64,000 bases of DNA from Pseudomonas protegens (GTDB lineage: Bacteria; Pseudomonadota; Gammaproteobacteria; Pseudomonadales; Pseudomonadaceae): assembly GCF_003363755.1 (NCBI RefSeq), contig NZ_CP031396.1:4744501-4808500 (forward strand). The letters are read 5' to 3'. How positions within the stretch are numbered: position 1 is the stretch's first letter; every line of letters begins with the position of its first letter. The notes under the pieces are model-generated. The model had not been told where the DNA came from, did no database searches, and saw nothing but the letters and a program-made list of their open reading frames with translations. Below, piece after piece: positions 50,162 to 58,840 of the stretch. A program made the translations under genes and the position numbers.

Positions 50162-50351
50162 CGGCTCTGGGGGGCGGCTCATGGCCTGCGGGTAGCGGGC
50201 TGGCCCCGGCTGCGTTTCGGACCCGGGCGCAGGTGGATCAGGGCGGTAAAATGGCGCCTGCGCGCGAATCTCAGTGGTTCGCTCACTGAAATTAGATGGT
50301 CGATTGGCCTCTAAAGCCGCTAAGCGGGCTGCCGTGATTCGGTGATTCCGT

Positions 50352-50357
50352 TATAAT
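50352..50357 (+). promoter_or_regulatory. Candidate prfB -10 box
   Basis: A perfect TATAAT lies 39 bases before the prfB start in the 235-base gap after wspR. No good -35 is visible at 16-18 bp spacing. Confidence 0.45.
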
Positions 50358-50396
50358 CTCCGGCTTTCAAAAGTTCGCCAACGAGTGCCGCCCCCC

Positions 50397-51492
50397 ATGG
50401 AAATCAACCCGATCCTGAACACCATCAAGGACCTGTCCGAGCGCTCCGAAACTATTCGGGGGTATCTTTGACTACGATCAAAAGCATGAGCGTCTGACCG
50501 AGGTCAATCGCGAGCTTGAAGATCCGAGTGTCTGGAACAAACCCGAATACGCCCAGGAACTGGGCCGCGAGCGCGCTGCGCTGGCACAGATCGTCGAGAC
50601 CCTGGACGAGCTGAACGGCGGTCTGGCCGATTGCCGCGACCTGCTGGATATGGCGGTCGAAGAAAACGACGAAGGTGCGGTGGGCGATGTGGTCGCCGAA
50701 CTGGCCCGTCTCGAGGAAAACCTCGCCAAACTAGAATTCCGCCGCATGTTCAGCCACGAAATGGACCCGAACAACGCCTACCTGGACATCCAGGCCGGTT
50801 CCGGCGGTACCGAGGCCCAGGACTGGGCCAACATCCTGCTGCGCATGTACTTGCGCTGGGCCGACAAGCGCGGTTTCGAAGCGACCATCATGGAGCTGTC
50901 GGCCGGTGAAGTCGCCGGGATCAAGGGCGCGACCGTGCACATCAAGGGCGAATACGCCTTCGGCTGGCTACGCACCGAGATCGGCGTGCACCGCCTGGTG
51001 CGCAAGAGCCCGTTCGACTCCGGCAACCGTCGCCATACCTCGTTCTCGGCAGTGTTCGTCTCGCCAGAGATCGATGACAAGGTGGAAATCGAGATCAACC
51101 CGGCCGACCTGCGGATCGATACCTATCGCTCCTCCGGTGCCGGTGGTCAGCACGTAAACACCACCGACTCGGCTGTGCGTATTACCCACGTACCGACCAA
51201 CACCGTGGTCAGCTGCCAGAACGAACGCTCCCAGCACGCCAACAAGGACACCGCCATGAAAATGCTGCGGGCCAAGTTGTACGAGCAGGAAATGCAGAAG
51301 CGCAACGCGGCTTCCCAGGCCCTGGAAGACACCAAGTCGGACATCGGCTGGGGTCATCAGATTCGCTCGTACGTGCTCGACGCGTCGCGGATCAAGGACC
51401 TGCGCACCAACATCGAACGCAGCGACTGCGACAAGGTGCTCGACGGCGACATCGACGAGTACCTGGAAGCCAGCCTGAAGTCCGGCCTGTAA
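50397..51492 (+). CDS. prfB: Peptide chain release factor 2, made by programmed +1 frameshift
   Basis: RF2 reads UAA and UGA stop codons. Translation starts at the ATG at 50397, runs 24 codons and meets an in-frame TGA at 50469-50471. The site is CTT TGA C, preceded by the Shine-Dalgarno-like CGGGGG, the classical autoregulatory frameshift signal. After the +1 shift, reading resumes with GAC at 50470-50472 and runs to 51492, giving 364 residues. The RF2 part shows the SPF recognition motif (KSPFDSGNRR) and the catalytic GGQ in GAGGQHVNTTDSAVRI. lysS follows after 92 bases. Confidence 0.97.
50458..50472 (+). promoter_or_regulatory. prfB programmed frameshift site
   Basis: The sequence CGGGGGTATCTTTGAC has an internal ribosome-binding-like G run, the slippery CTT codon and the TGA stop followed by C. 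When RF2 is scarce, the ribosome pauses at TGA and slips +1 onto TTT. Confidence 0.96.
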
Positions 51493-51497
51493 AACCC

Positions 51498-51557
51498 TGT
51501 AGGAGCCGGGGGGACGAAGAGTCCTTGCCCGGCGCCCCCCGGCCGCAGGCCGGGGGC
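51498..51557. repeat. REP-like unit and very stable hairpin before lysS
   Basis: A REP arm (GTAGGAGCCGG, 51499-51509) is followed by a perfect 9-bp G/C-only hairpin (51536-51544 with 51548-51556, loop GCA). The hairpin ends 28 bases before the lysS start codon and has no T run, so it should shape mRNA structure rather than terminate. Confidence 0.7.
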
Positions 51558-51584
51558 AACGAACCTGATGGAAAATTTAAAGAC

Positions 51585-53087
51585 ATGAGCGACCAACAAC
51601 TCGACCCGCAAGCCCTGCAACAGGAAGAAAACTCCCTGATCGCCCTGCGCAAGGAAAAGCTTGCTGCCGAGCGCGCCAAGGGCAATGCCTTCCCGAACGA
51701 CTTCCGCCGCGAAAACTACTGCGAAGATCTGCAGAAAAAGTACGCCGACAAGACCAAGGAAGAGCTGGCAGAGGCGGCGATCCCGGTCAAGGTTGCTGGT
51801 CGCATCATGCTCAACCGTGGCTCGTTCATGGTGATCCAGGACATGACCGGTCGCATCCAGGTCTACGTCAACCGCAAGACCCTGTCCGAAGAAACCCTGG
51901 CCGCGGTGAAAACCTGGGACATGGGCGACATCATTGCCGCCGAAGGCACCCTGGCCCGTTCCGGCAAGGGTGACCTGTACGTTGAAATGACCCACGTGCG
52001 CCTGCTGACCAAATCGCTGCGTCCGCTGCCGGACAAGCACCACGGTCTGACCGACACCGAGCAGCGCTACCGCCAGCGCTACGTTGACCTGATCGTCAAC
52101 GAAGACGTGCGCCAGACTTTCCGCGTGCGTTCGCAAGTCATTGCCCACATCCGCAGCTTCCTGATGAAGCGCGACTTCCTCGAAGTCGAAACGCCGATGC
52201 TGCAAACCATTCCTGGCGGCGCCGCGGCCAAGCCGTTCGAGACTCACCACAACGCCCTGGACATGGAAATGTTCCTGCGCATCGCGCCTGAGCTGTACCT
52301 GAAGCGGCTGGTGGTTGGCGGGTTTGAAAAAGTGTTCGAGATCAACCGCAACTTCCGTAACGAAGGCGTTTCGACTCGTCACAACCCTGAATTCACCATG
52401 TTGGAGTTCTACCAGGCCTACGCCGACTACGAAGACAACATGGACCTGACCGAAGAGCTGTTCCGTGAACTGGCGCAACTGGTGCTGGGCAGCACCGACG
52501 TGCCTTACGGCGACAAGGTGTTCCACTTCGGCGAGCCGTTCGCCCGTCTCTCGGTGTTCGATTCGATCCTCAAGTACAACCCTGAGCTGACGGCCGATGA
52601 CCTGAATGACATCGACAAGGCTCGCGCCATCGCCAAGAAGGCCGGCGCCAAGGTGTTGGGCTTCGAAGGTCTGGGCAAGTTGCAGGTGATGATTTTCGAA
52701 GAGCTGGTGGAGCACAAGCTGGAACAGCCGCACTTCATCACCCAGTACCCGTTCGAGGTGTCGCCGCTGGCCCGTCGCAACGACGAGAACCCCAACGTCA
52801 CCGACCGTTTCGAGCTGTTCATCGGCGGCCGCGAGATCGCCAATGCCTACTCCGAGCTCAATGACGCGGAAGATCAGGCCGAGCGCTTCATGGCCCAGGT
52901 GGCCGACAAGGACGCCGGTGACGACGAAGCCATGCACTACGACGCCGACTTCGTCCGTGCCCTGGAATACGGCATGCCGCCCACCGCCGGTGAAGGCATC
53001 GGTATCGACCGTCTGGTGATGCTGCTGACCAACTCGCCGTCGATTCGCGACGTGATCCTGTTCCCGCACATGCGGCCGCAAGCTTAA
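51585..53087 (+). CDS. lysS: Lysyl-tRNA synthetase (class II)
   Basis: It charges tRNA-Lys. The 500-residue protein has an N-terminal OB anticodon-binding domain (about 55-160: VAGRIMLNRGSFMVIQDMTG). The class II catalytic core has motif 1 near VETPMLQTIPGGA, motif 2 FRNEGVSTRHNPEFTMLEFY and motif 3 GEGIGIDRLVMLL. I start at the ATG at 51585 (MSDQQLDPQALQQ); the ribosome binding site is poor (GGAAAA ten bases away), and the frame stays open upstream into the GC-rich hairpin. The prfB-lysS linkage is widely conserved in proteobacteria. Confidence 0.96.
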   Translation: MSDQQLDPQALQQEENSLIALRKEKLAAERAKGNAFPNDFRRENYCEDLQKKYADKTKEELAEAAIPVKVAGRIMLNRGSFMVIQDMTGRIQVYVNRKTLSEETLAAVKTWDMGDIIAAEGTLARSGKGDLYVEMTHVRLLTKSLRPLPDKHHGLTDTEQRYRQRYVDLIVNEDVRQTFRVRSQVIAHIRSFLMKRDFLEVETPMLQTIPGGAAAKPFETHHNALDMEMFLRIAPELYLKRLVVGGFEKVFEINRNFRNEGVSTRHNPEFTMLEFYQAYADYEDNMDLTEELFRELAQLVLGSTDVPYGDKVFHFGEPFARLSVFDSILKYNPELTADDLNDIDKARAIAKKAGAKVLGFEGLGKLQVMIFEELVEHKLEQPHFITQYPFEVSPLARRNDENPNVTDRFELFIGGREIANAYSELNDAEDQAERFMAQVADKDAGDDEAMHYDADFVRALEYGMPPTAGEGIGIDRLVMLLTNSPSIRDVILFPHMRPQA

Positions 53088-53101
53088 GTGTTGTGAATAA
53101 G

Positions 53102-53129
53102 AAGCCGCCTTTAACAGGCGGCTTTTTAT
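53102..53129 (+). terminator. Intrinsic terminator after lysS
   Basis: The stem AAGCCGCC (53102-53109) with GGCGGCTT (53117-53124) is followed by TTATT. It closes the prfB-lysS transcript. Confidence 0.9.
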
Positions 53130-53192
53130 TGTCTGGTTGGAACTGACGTACCGCTTCTAATTCTGTGTGATTTTCAAGAGGGAATATCTGTC

Positions 53193-53909
53193 GTGAACCG
53201 CGCAATTGCTCAAGAAGGTGCAGCCGGCATAGCCACTGCGGTGGCTGAAAGTGTTCAGTACCAGGGGCGCAAGGCCAGCCGGCAGGGCAGTGAGCAGCGT
53301 AGACAGGACATTCTTGATGCCGCCATGCGCATTGTGGTGCGTGACGGCGTGCGGGCCGTGCGCCATCGCGCGGTGGCCGCCGAAGCCGGTGTGCCCTTGT
53401 CGGCCACCACCTATTACTTCAAGGATATCGATGACCTGCTCACCGATACCTTCGCTCAGTATGTGGAACGCAGCGCGGCGTTCATGGGCAAGCTGTGGGC
53501 CAACAACGAAGGGTTGCTGCGGGAAATGGTCGCCTACGGTGATGGCAGTCCGGCGTCTCGCTCGCAGCTGGCCGACGACATCGCACGGCTGACCGCCGAC
53601 TATGTGCAGCGCCAGTTGAGCACCCGCCGTGAGCACCTGATGGCCGAGCAGGCCTTCCGCCAGGAAGCCTTGCTCAACCCGCGCCTGGCGCAGCTGGTGC
53701 GTTCGCACCAGCAGATCCTGCTCCACGGCACCTGTCAGTTCTTTGAGGTCTTGGGCTCGCGGGAGCCGCAGCAGGATGCCAAGGTGTTGACGTCTATAAT
53801 CGGCCGGATGGAGTATCAGGGCCTGCTCAACGGCGCTGAGCCGCTGGCGGAGGAAGAGATGCTCGGCATTCTCACCCGCTACATGCATCTGGTTCTGGCT
53901 TCGGTCTGA
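53193..53909 (+). CDS. TetR-family transcriptional regulator
   Basis: The 238-residue repressor-type protein has an N-terminal helix-turn-helix in ILDAAMRIVVRDGVRAVRHRAVAAEAGVPL and the YYFKDIDDLL helix typical of TetR, preceded by a longer, Ala/Gln-rich tail of about 30 residues. The ligand domain is all helical. The start is GTG at 53193 with AAGAGGGA upstream. The targets are unknown; adjacent candidates are the lipoprotein and QEGLA genes downstream. No clear palindromic operator is visible in the short upstream gap. Confidence 0.9.
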   Translation: MNRAIAQEGAAGIATAVAESVQYQGRKASRQGSEQRRQDILDAAMRIVVRDGVRAVRHRAVAAEAGVPLSATTYYFKDIDDLLTDTFAQYVERSAAFMGKLWANNEGLLREMVAYGDGSPASRSQLADDIARLTADYVQRQLSTRREHLMAEQAFRQEALLNPRLAQLVRSHQQILLHGTCQFFEVLGSREPQQDAKVLTSIIGRMEYQGLLNGAEPLAEEEMLGILTRYMHLVLASV

Positions 53910-53997
53910 CGCGCCCCACACGGCTGACTGGCTGCGGCCTGTCGGCCGGGGCCCACGCCAGGGGCTACAGTCATTCTGGTGTTCAAAGGAGAGTTGC

Positions 53998-54117
53998 ATG
54001 CAAGCCTGGCGCATTCTGATTGCCCCGTCGTTCCTGCTGCTCAGCGGTTGCCAGATGCTCTTCAAGGACCCGCTGCCGGCTGAACAGGCGGCGCCTGCCC
54101 AATTGCTGGGCAAGTGA
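53998..54117 (+). CDS. 39-residue lipoprotein
   Basis: This short frame has a strong ribosome binding site (AAGGAG, 53986-53991) six bases before the ATG. The product MQAWRILIAPSFLLLSGCQM... has a short hydrophobic signal and a lipobox (LSGC, Cys18), leaving a 22-residue mature tail ending QLLGK. It should be lipidated and held in the envelope. The stop lies 35 bases before the QEGLA gene, so the two are probably co-transcribed. Size and context suggest a conserved small lipoprotein of unknown role. Confidence 0.75.
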   Translation: MQAWRILIAPSFLLLSGCQMLFKDPLPAEQAAPAQLLGK

Positions 54118-54152
54118 CCCCGCGCTACAGACCCATTCAATAGGAGTTTCGG

Positions 54153-55430
54153 GTGGACGATTACCAGCAGACGATACGCACTTTGTCCGATCGCATAGTG
54201 CTGGCCCAGACACCGATCCGGGTGCTGGATGCGGTGAAGTGGGACGAGAACATCCGCAAGGGCTTTCTCAAGGCCAAGGGCAAGGAAATGCCGGCTGTGG
54301 ACCGCACCTATTACGAAGGGCGACCGCTGTCCTTTGACTCTGGCGCGGTGAAACTGGAGTTCCAGAACATTGAGCGTGACATCACCCGCCAGTTGGGCCA
54401 GTTCAACCCGGTGGGGCAGATCATGCGCCGCATGTGCAAGGAATACCGCATGGTGGTGCGCATGCTCGAAGCCCGGGGGACCGCTGATTTCGGGCTGATT
54501 TCCCAGGAGCTTTACGGCGCCGCGTCCGACGCCTTCCACGCCGGTGATCCGACTCTGGCGGACCTCGGGCTGATGATGTCCGACTACCTGAACAACATCG
54601 ACGGGCGTGGCGATCTCAAGGACGAACCCAAGACTCTCAGTGCCAAGGAAGCGGTGAGCCTGCTGCAAAGCCGGTTGAACAAAGTGTTCGGCGAGGCCGA
54701 GGAAACCATCCGCGTATTCGAGTCCGATGGCATTGTCGCCGACGCGGCAGCGGGCGCCGACTACATCAAGATCCGCAGCGATGCGATGTTCAACAACCGG
54801 GACGTGCGGGCGCTGGAAGTCCATGAGGGGTTGGTGCATGTGGGCACCACCCTCAACGGGTTGAACCAGCCGATCTGCACCTTCCTGGCCAAGGGCCCGC
54901 CGTCGTCCACGGTGACCCAGGAAGGCCTGGCGATCCTGATGGAGATCATCACTTTTGCCTCCTACCCCAGCCGCCTGCGCAAGCTGACCAACCGCACCCG
55001 AGCCATCCACATGGTGGAGGAGGGCGCGGACTTTCTGCAGGTGTTCGAGTTCTTCCGTGAGCAGGGTTTCGAGATGGCCGAGAGCTACGGCAACGCCAGC
55101 CGGGTGTTCCGCGGTTCGGTGCCCAACGGGCTGCCGTTTACCAAAGACTTGTCCTATCTCAAGGGCTTCATCATGGTTTACAACTACATTCAGCTGGCTG
55201 TGCGCAAGGGCAAGCTGGAACAGATCCCCTTGCTGTTCTGCGGCAAGACCACCCTGGAAGACATGCGAACCTTGCGCCAACTGGTGGATGAAGGCCTGGT
55301 GGTGCCACCCAAGTACCTGCCCGACCAGTTCCGCGACATGAATGCGCTGTCGGCGTGGATGTGTTTCTCCAACTTCCTCAACCACCTGAGCCTGGATCGG
55401 ATCGAGGCGGATTACTCCAATATCCTTTGA
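54153..55430 (+). CDS. DUF1704/MATCAP-type metallopeptidase-like protein (QEGLA motif)
   Basis: The 425-residue protein (GTG start) is annotated in databases as a flavohemoglobin expression-modulating QEGLA-motif protein. It contains HEGLVH (224-229), an HExxxH zinc motif, and TQEGLA with Glu257 as the likely third ligand. This is the arrangement of the MATCAP family, whose animal members are tubulin carboxypeptidases. A bacterial substrate is not known to me. A cytoplasmic location is likely, as no signal peptide is seen. It follows the 39-residue lipoprotein gene. Confidence 0.88.
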   Translation: MDDYQQTIRTLSDRIVLAQTPIRVLDAVKWDENIRKGFLKAKGKEMPAVDRTYYEGRPLSFDSGAVKLEFQNIERDITRQLGQFNPVGQIMRRMCKEYRMVVRMLEARGTADFGLISQELYGAASDAFHAGDPTLADLGLMMSDYLNNIDGRGDLKDEPKTLSAKEAVSLLQSRLNKVFGEAEETIRVFESDGIVADAAAGADYIKIRSDAMFNNRDVRALEVHEGLVHVGTTLNGLNQPICTFLAKGPPSSTVTQEGLAILMEIITFASYPSRLRKLTNRTRAIHMVEEGADFLQVFEFFREQGFEMAESYGNASRVFRGSVPNGLPFTKDLSYLKGFIMVYNYIQLAVRKGKLEQIPLLFCGKTTLEDMRTLRQLVDEGLVVPPKYLPDQFRDMNALSAWMCFSNFLNHLSLDRIEADYSNIL

Positions 55431-55480
55431 ATTTTTCCGGGGGCGCACATGGACGTATTCATAGATACACGGATGGGCCG

Positions 55481-56398
55481 ATGATGCGTTTGTTGGCCGC
55501 CCTGACGTTGCTGCTGTGCCTCACCGGCTGCAGCTCGTTGCTGTTCTATCCCGAGCCCGGGCTGCCCTTTACCCCCGAACGGGCCAAGCTCGAATACCGT
55601 GACATTACCCTGACCACCGCCGACGGCCTCAAGCTGCACGGCTGGTGGCTGCCGGCCAAACCGGGGGTGACCGTCAAGGGCACGGTGCTGCACCTGCACG
55701 GCAACGGCGGCAACCTGGCCTGGCACCTGGGGGGCAGTTGGTGGTTGCCGGAGCAGGGCTATCAGGTGCTGCTGGTGGACTATCGCGGCTATGGCTTGTC
55801 CGAAGGTGCGCCGAGCCTGCCGGCGATCTACCAGGACGTCGATGCCGCGTTCAAGTGGCTGGACCAGGCCCCGGAGGTTCAAGGCAAACCCTTGATCGTC
55901 CTCGGACAAAGCCTTGGCGGTGCCCTGGCCATTCATTATCTGGTGGAGCACCCCGAGCGTCAGGCCCAACTCAAGGCCATCGTCCTCGACGGCGTGCCGG
56001 CCAGTTATCGCGATGTCGGGCGTTATGCCCTGAGCACGTCCTGGCTGACCTGGCCCTTGCAGGTGCCTTTGTCGTGGCTGGTGCCAGACGCCGACAGCGC
56101 GGTTCACCTGCTGCCGCGCCTGACCGGGGTGCCGAAACTCATCTACCACAGCATCGATGATCCGATCGTGCCTCTTTCCAACGGCATCCGGGTGTATCAA
56201 GCTGCGCCGCCGCCGCGGGTCCTGCAACTGACCCGCGGCGGCCATGTGCAAACCTTTGCCGATCCGACCTGGCGCCGCGTGATGCTGCGCTACCTCGACG
56301 ATCCGCAGCATTTCGACGGGTTGCGCCGCCTGGGGGAAATCCCCAACTACCCGGCGACGCCGAATTCAGCAGTTGAACCTCCAGAGAGTCCGCAATGA
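55481..56398 (+). CDS. Lipoprotein alpha/beta hydrolase
   Basis: The 305-residue product starts at ATGATG (55481). It has a lipobox signal (LLAALTLLLCLTGC, Cys17), then an alpha/beta hydrolase fold. The oxyanion region is HLHGNGGNLAWH, the nucleophile elbow GQSLGG, the acid Asp lies near SIDDPIVPL and the His is in GGHVQTF. Such membrane-tethered hydrolases resemble the FrsA/BEM46-like group; the substrate is unknown. The frame stays open upstream to 55355, inside the QEGLA gene, but only the 55481 start gives a signal peptide. The next gene overlaps by ATGA. Confidence 0.88.
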   Translation: MMRLLAALTLLLCLTGCSSLLFYPEPGLPFTPERAKLEYRDITLTTADGLKLHGWWLPAKPGVTVKGTVLHLHGNGGNLAWHLGGSWWLPEQGYQVLLVDYRGYGLSEGAPSLPAIYQDVDAAFKWLDQAPEVQGKPLIVLGQSLGGALAIHYLVEHPERQAQLKAIVLDGVPASYRDVGRYALSTSWLTWPLQVPLSWLVPDADSAVHLLPRLTGVPKLIYHSIDDPIVPLSNGIRVYQAAPPPRVLQLTRGGHVQTFADPTWRRVMLRYLDDPQHFDGLRRLGEIPNYPATPNSAVEPPESPQ

Positions 56399-56721
56399 GT
56401 GAAGAACGCAACGCCATTCCCATGATCATCACCGGTATCTGCAGCATCATCGTTACCGTGGGCAGCCTGTGGTACTACGGCTACCTGCACTTCGCCAAAC
56501 CGGAGGACGCGCTGCTGCTCAGCGACTTCACCATGCTCAAGACCGTGCCCGGCGAGGACTACAAGATCTCCCTGCAACCGGCCGATGAAGTGGCCCAGTG
56601 CATCGATGGCGTGCTGGTGTTGTTCGACACTCAGCAGAAGGGCTTGACCGGGGTCCTGGTGAACAAGAAGAAGCAGGCCGTGCGCTGCATGGGGCAAGAG
56701 ACGCCGCAACTGCAGCAGTGA
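56395..56721 (+). CDS. Small single-pass membrane protein
   Basis: The 108-residue protein has one transmembrane helix (about 8-28, IPMIITGICSIIVTVGSLWYY) and a soluble C-terminal domain with two Cys (QCIDGVLVLF and VRCMGQE) that could form a disulfide in the periplasm. Its ATG overlaps the hydrolase stop (ATGA), so the two are coupled. I do not recognise the family. A strong terminator follows. Confidence 0.75.
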   Translation: MSEERNAIPMIITGICSIIVTVGSLWYYGYLHFAKPEDALLLSDFTMLKTVPGEDYKISLQPADEVAQCIDGVLVLFDTQQKGLTGVLVNKKKQAVRCMGQETPQLQQ

Positions 56722-56767
56722 TCGGTTTGCCGGCCAGCCGGTTCCCATCTGGATAACCGCATAAAAA

Positions 56768-56806
56768 AACGCCGCCGACCTGAAGAGGTCGGCGGCGTTT
56801 GGTTTT
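56768..56806. terminator. Bidirectional intrinsic terminator
   Basis: The stem AACGCCGCCGACC (56768-56780) with GGTCGGCGGCGTT (56787-56799) carries A on the left (AAAAAAA) and T on the right (TTTGGTTTT). It serves the hydrolase operon and the convergent lptF. Confidence 0.9.
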
Positions 56807-56833
56807 ACCTGCCTATATAAGCAGGGCGCTCCA

Positions 56834-57622
56834 TCAGTTGCGGCTGATGGCCGAACGTGGCGCTACCGGCTGGTTGTCGTTGGAAATGGTCACTTCCACA
56901 CGACGGTTCATGGCACGACCGGAAACGCTGCCGTTATCGGCCACCGGATACTCCTTGCCGTAACCCTGGCTGACGATACGCGCCGGATCGACGCCCATGC
57001 GGATCAGGGCCATCTGCACCGAGCCGGCACGGCGCTCGGACAGGGACTGGTTGTAGGAGTCGCTGCCGGTGCTGTCGGTGTAGCCTTCGACGATCACCTT
57101 GCGGTCCGGGTTCTGCTGGAGGAATTGCGCCAGCTTGTTGATGTTCACCAGGCCGCTGGACTTCAGGTCGGACTTGTTGGTGGCGAACAGCACGTCACCA
57201 AAGGTCACCAGGGTGCCGCGATCGGTCTGCTTGGCGTTGAGGCTGTCCTGCAGTTGCTTGATCTGCGCGTCACGGGCTTCGAGGATGGCGCGGGCACGCT
57301 GGTCGCCGGCGTCCTTGAGCTTGGCTTCGGCGGTGCGCAGGGCAATGGTTTCCTTGGCCACTTCAACCCGCTGGTTGGTCAGATAGGCCAGTTGATCGAC
57401 CTTCTTCTCGTCTTCCTTGTTCAGGTAGGCCTTGTCGGCCTTGTCCATCCAGTCGGCGGCGTCCTTGGTTTCCAGGGCCGCGACCTTGCTTGCCTGCGGG
57501 TTGGCTTGCAGGCCGGAGAAGTTGGTCCGGGCGTTTTCCAGGTTGGCGTTAGGCGGGGTGGAGCAGGCCGCCAGGGCTACGCTCATGGCCAACAGGGCAG
57601 GGATCATCACTTGTTTGCGCAT
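56834..57622 (-). CDS. lptF: OmpA-family outer-membrane lipoprotein LptF
   Basis: The 262-residue precursor has a lipoprotein signal (MRKQVMIPALLAMSVALAAC, Cys20), a helical domain (about 45-150, coiled-coil like) and a C-terminal OmpA/peptidoglycan-binding domain. Its binding residues lie in VEGYTDSTGSDSYNQSLSERRA. It should tether the outer membrane to peptidoglycan. P. aeruginosa LptF (AlgU-controlled) is the closest family I recall. AAAGGACG before the ATG at 57622 fixes the start; the TTG at 57640 is rejected. It follows the DUF4398 lipoprotein on the same strand. Confidence 0.85.
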   Translation of the reverse strand: MRKQVMIPALLAMSVALAACSTPPNANLENARTNFSGLQANPQASKVAALETKDAADWMDKADKAYLNKEDEKKVDQLAYLTNQRVEVAKETIALRTAEAKLKDAGDQRARAILEARDAQIKQLQDSLNAKQTDRGTLVTFGDVLFATNKSDLKSSGLVNINKLAQFLQQNPDRKVIVEGYTDSTGSDSYNQSLSERRAGSVQMALIRMGVDPARIVSQGYGKEYPVADNGSVSGRAMNRRVEVTISNDNQPVAPRSAISRN

Positions 57623-57672
57623 AATGGTTCGTCCTTTCAATCAAATACGAGTACGTGGGAATCGGCGGCGGC

Positions 57673-58086
57673 TTACTGCACGCTGCGCATACCTTCCTGA
57701 CGCAGTTCCTGAACGCCTTTCTGCGAATCTTTCAGCGCCTGTTCGGCTTTGGCGGCCTGGGCCTTGCGTTCGGCGACACGGGCATCCCACTCGGCTTGTT
57801 CAGCCAGGCGACGGGCTTCGTCGTACTTCTTGTCGTGCATGGCAATCTCGGCTTGCTTGAGCTTGTCCTGGGCCGACTTCATTTCCACGGCGGCGAATTC
57901 GGTGCCGCCTGCGCTCACTGCGCTGTTGACCGCAGATTGCGTGACCGCGTACTGCTCGGAAGGCGGGTTACCGGCACAACCGGCCAGTACCATGCTGCTA
58001 CCGAGGGCCAGCGCGGCCAGTTTCAGCCCGCGCAGAGAGGTGAACGAGGATTTGGCAGTGCTGATCTTCATGGTCTTCAACTCCAT
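57673..58086 (-). CDS. DUF4398 lipoprotein
   Basis: The 137-residue product (ATG at 58086 with CAGGAGT 8 bases before it) has a lipobox (LGSSMVLAGC) and a helical Ala/Glu/Lys-rich mature part (DKLKQAEIAMHDKKYDEARR), the DUF4398 pattern. Such proteins pair with OmpA-like lipoproteins, and here lptF follows after 50 bases. A possible AlgU promoter (GAACTA 58225-58220 and TCACA 58202-58198, spacer 17, - strand) lies 105 bases upstream. That would match the AlgU control known for the P. aeruginosa pair. Confidence 0.85.
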   Translation of the reverse strand: MELKTMKISTAKSSFTSLRGLKLAALALGSSMVLAGCAGNPPSEQYAVTQSAVNSAVSAGGTEFAAVEMKSAQDKLKQAEIAMHDKKYDEARRLAEQAEWDARVAERKAQAAKAEQALKDSQKGVQELRQEGMRSVQ

Positions 58087-58309
58087 TGGGTAACTCCTGA
58101 AAAACATCAATATCCATCCCGGTCCTGGCGCCGTGACGCTGAGTGACGGGCGCTGATGGCAAAATTTGAAACGGCCGTTCCAGTGATGGCTACTGGGTGT
58201 GACCCGAGGCTTTTTTGAATAGTTCAGAGAAAGATGGCGATTGGCCGGAAAAAAACTGACGACTCGGACAAGGCTCTAAATCGGGAACTTTTGCCGTGCA
58301 GCGGGGTAT

Positions 58310-58333
58310 CCCCGGCCCTGTTCAGGGCCGGGG
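58310..58333. repeat. GC-rich hairpin after the 58371 gene
   Basis: CCCCGGCCCTG (58310-58320) and CAGGGCCGGGG (58323-58333) form an 11-bp perfect inverted repeat around TT. It follows the stop of the - strand gene but has no T run, so Rho-independent termination is doubtful. Confidence 0.6.
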
Positions 58334-58370
58334 ACGATGAAGTTCAACGGGAGTTGGAGAGGGCGCCGAC

Positions 58371-58715
58371 TCAGTGTTTGGGCTTGTCGGACTGGCTGGC
58401 CATGAGCTGCAGATGCTGGCGTGACAGGGCCAGGAAACGCGGGGTCGGACCGATATCCTCGTAGAGCGGATCGCCTTCCTCGTCGGTGGCCACCACCTGC
58501 CGACCCTGAATGTAGGGGAAGCTGGCTTCCAGCTCTTCCAGGGCGGCGCCGATCAGTTCGCCGAGCAGTTCCTCGGTCTGGCGTTTGGGGTACATCTCGG
58601 AGAGGGCGGCCAGGCGGGCGGCGGCTTCCACGTCCAGGTGAATCCTGTAGGCGGTTTTGCTCAGGCGCCCCTTGGCGTTTTCTTCCCAATGTTGTGCCAG
58701 TTCACGGATTTTCAT
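58371..58715 (-). CDS. Small conserved protein, annotated in Pseudomonas as pilin assembly chaperone or pili tip component
   Basis: The 114-residue protein starts MKIRELAQHWEENAKGRLSK and contains the helical AAARLAALSEMYPKRQTEELLGELIGAALEELEAS. The N-terminal half looks like a short ribbon-helix or helical DNA/protein-binding motif rather than a chaperone fold, and no signal peptide is present. Databases carry the pilin-related name for this family, but nothing in the sequence or neighbourhood supports a pilus role. It is divergent from ppc. Confidence 0.75.
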   Translation of the reverse strand: MKIRELAQHWEENAKGRLSKTAYRIHLDVEAAARLAALSEMYPKRQTEELLGELIGAALEELEASFPYIQGRQVVATDEEGDPLYEDIGPTPRFLALSRQHLQLMASQSDKPKH

Positions 58716-58840
58716 GTTGACCTCGATGAACGCCTGCTTGTGGCAGGTTGGGTTGAGTAACCGGCCGGAGCCGGTGCGTGGCCCTTGTGCGGCCTACCCT
58801 TGAGACTAGTCCCATCGGCCAGGGTTGGCCCGGGGTGAGG

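Noticed and set aside
50397..50471. prfB as a pseudogene because of the in-frame TGA at codon 25
   Set aside because: The stop sits in the canonical RF2 frameshift signal, so it is programmed.
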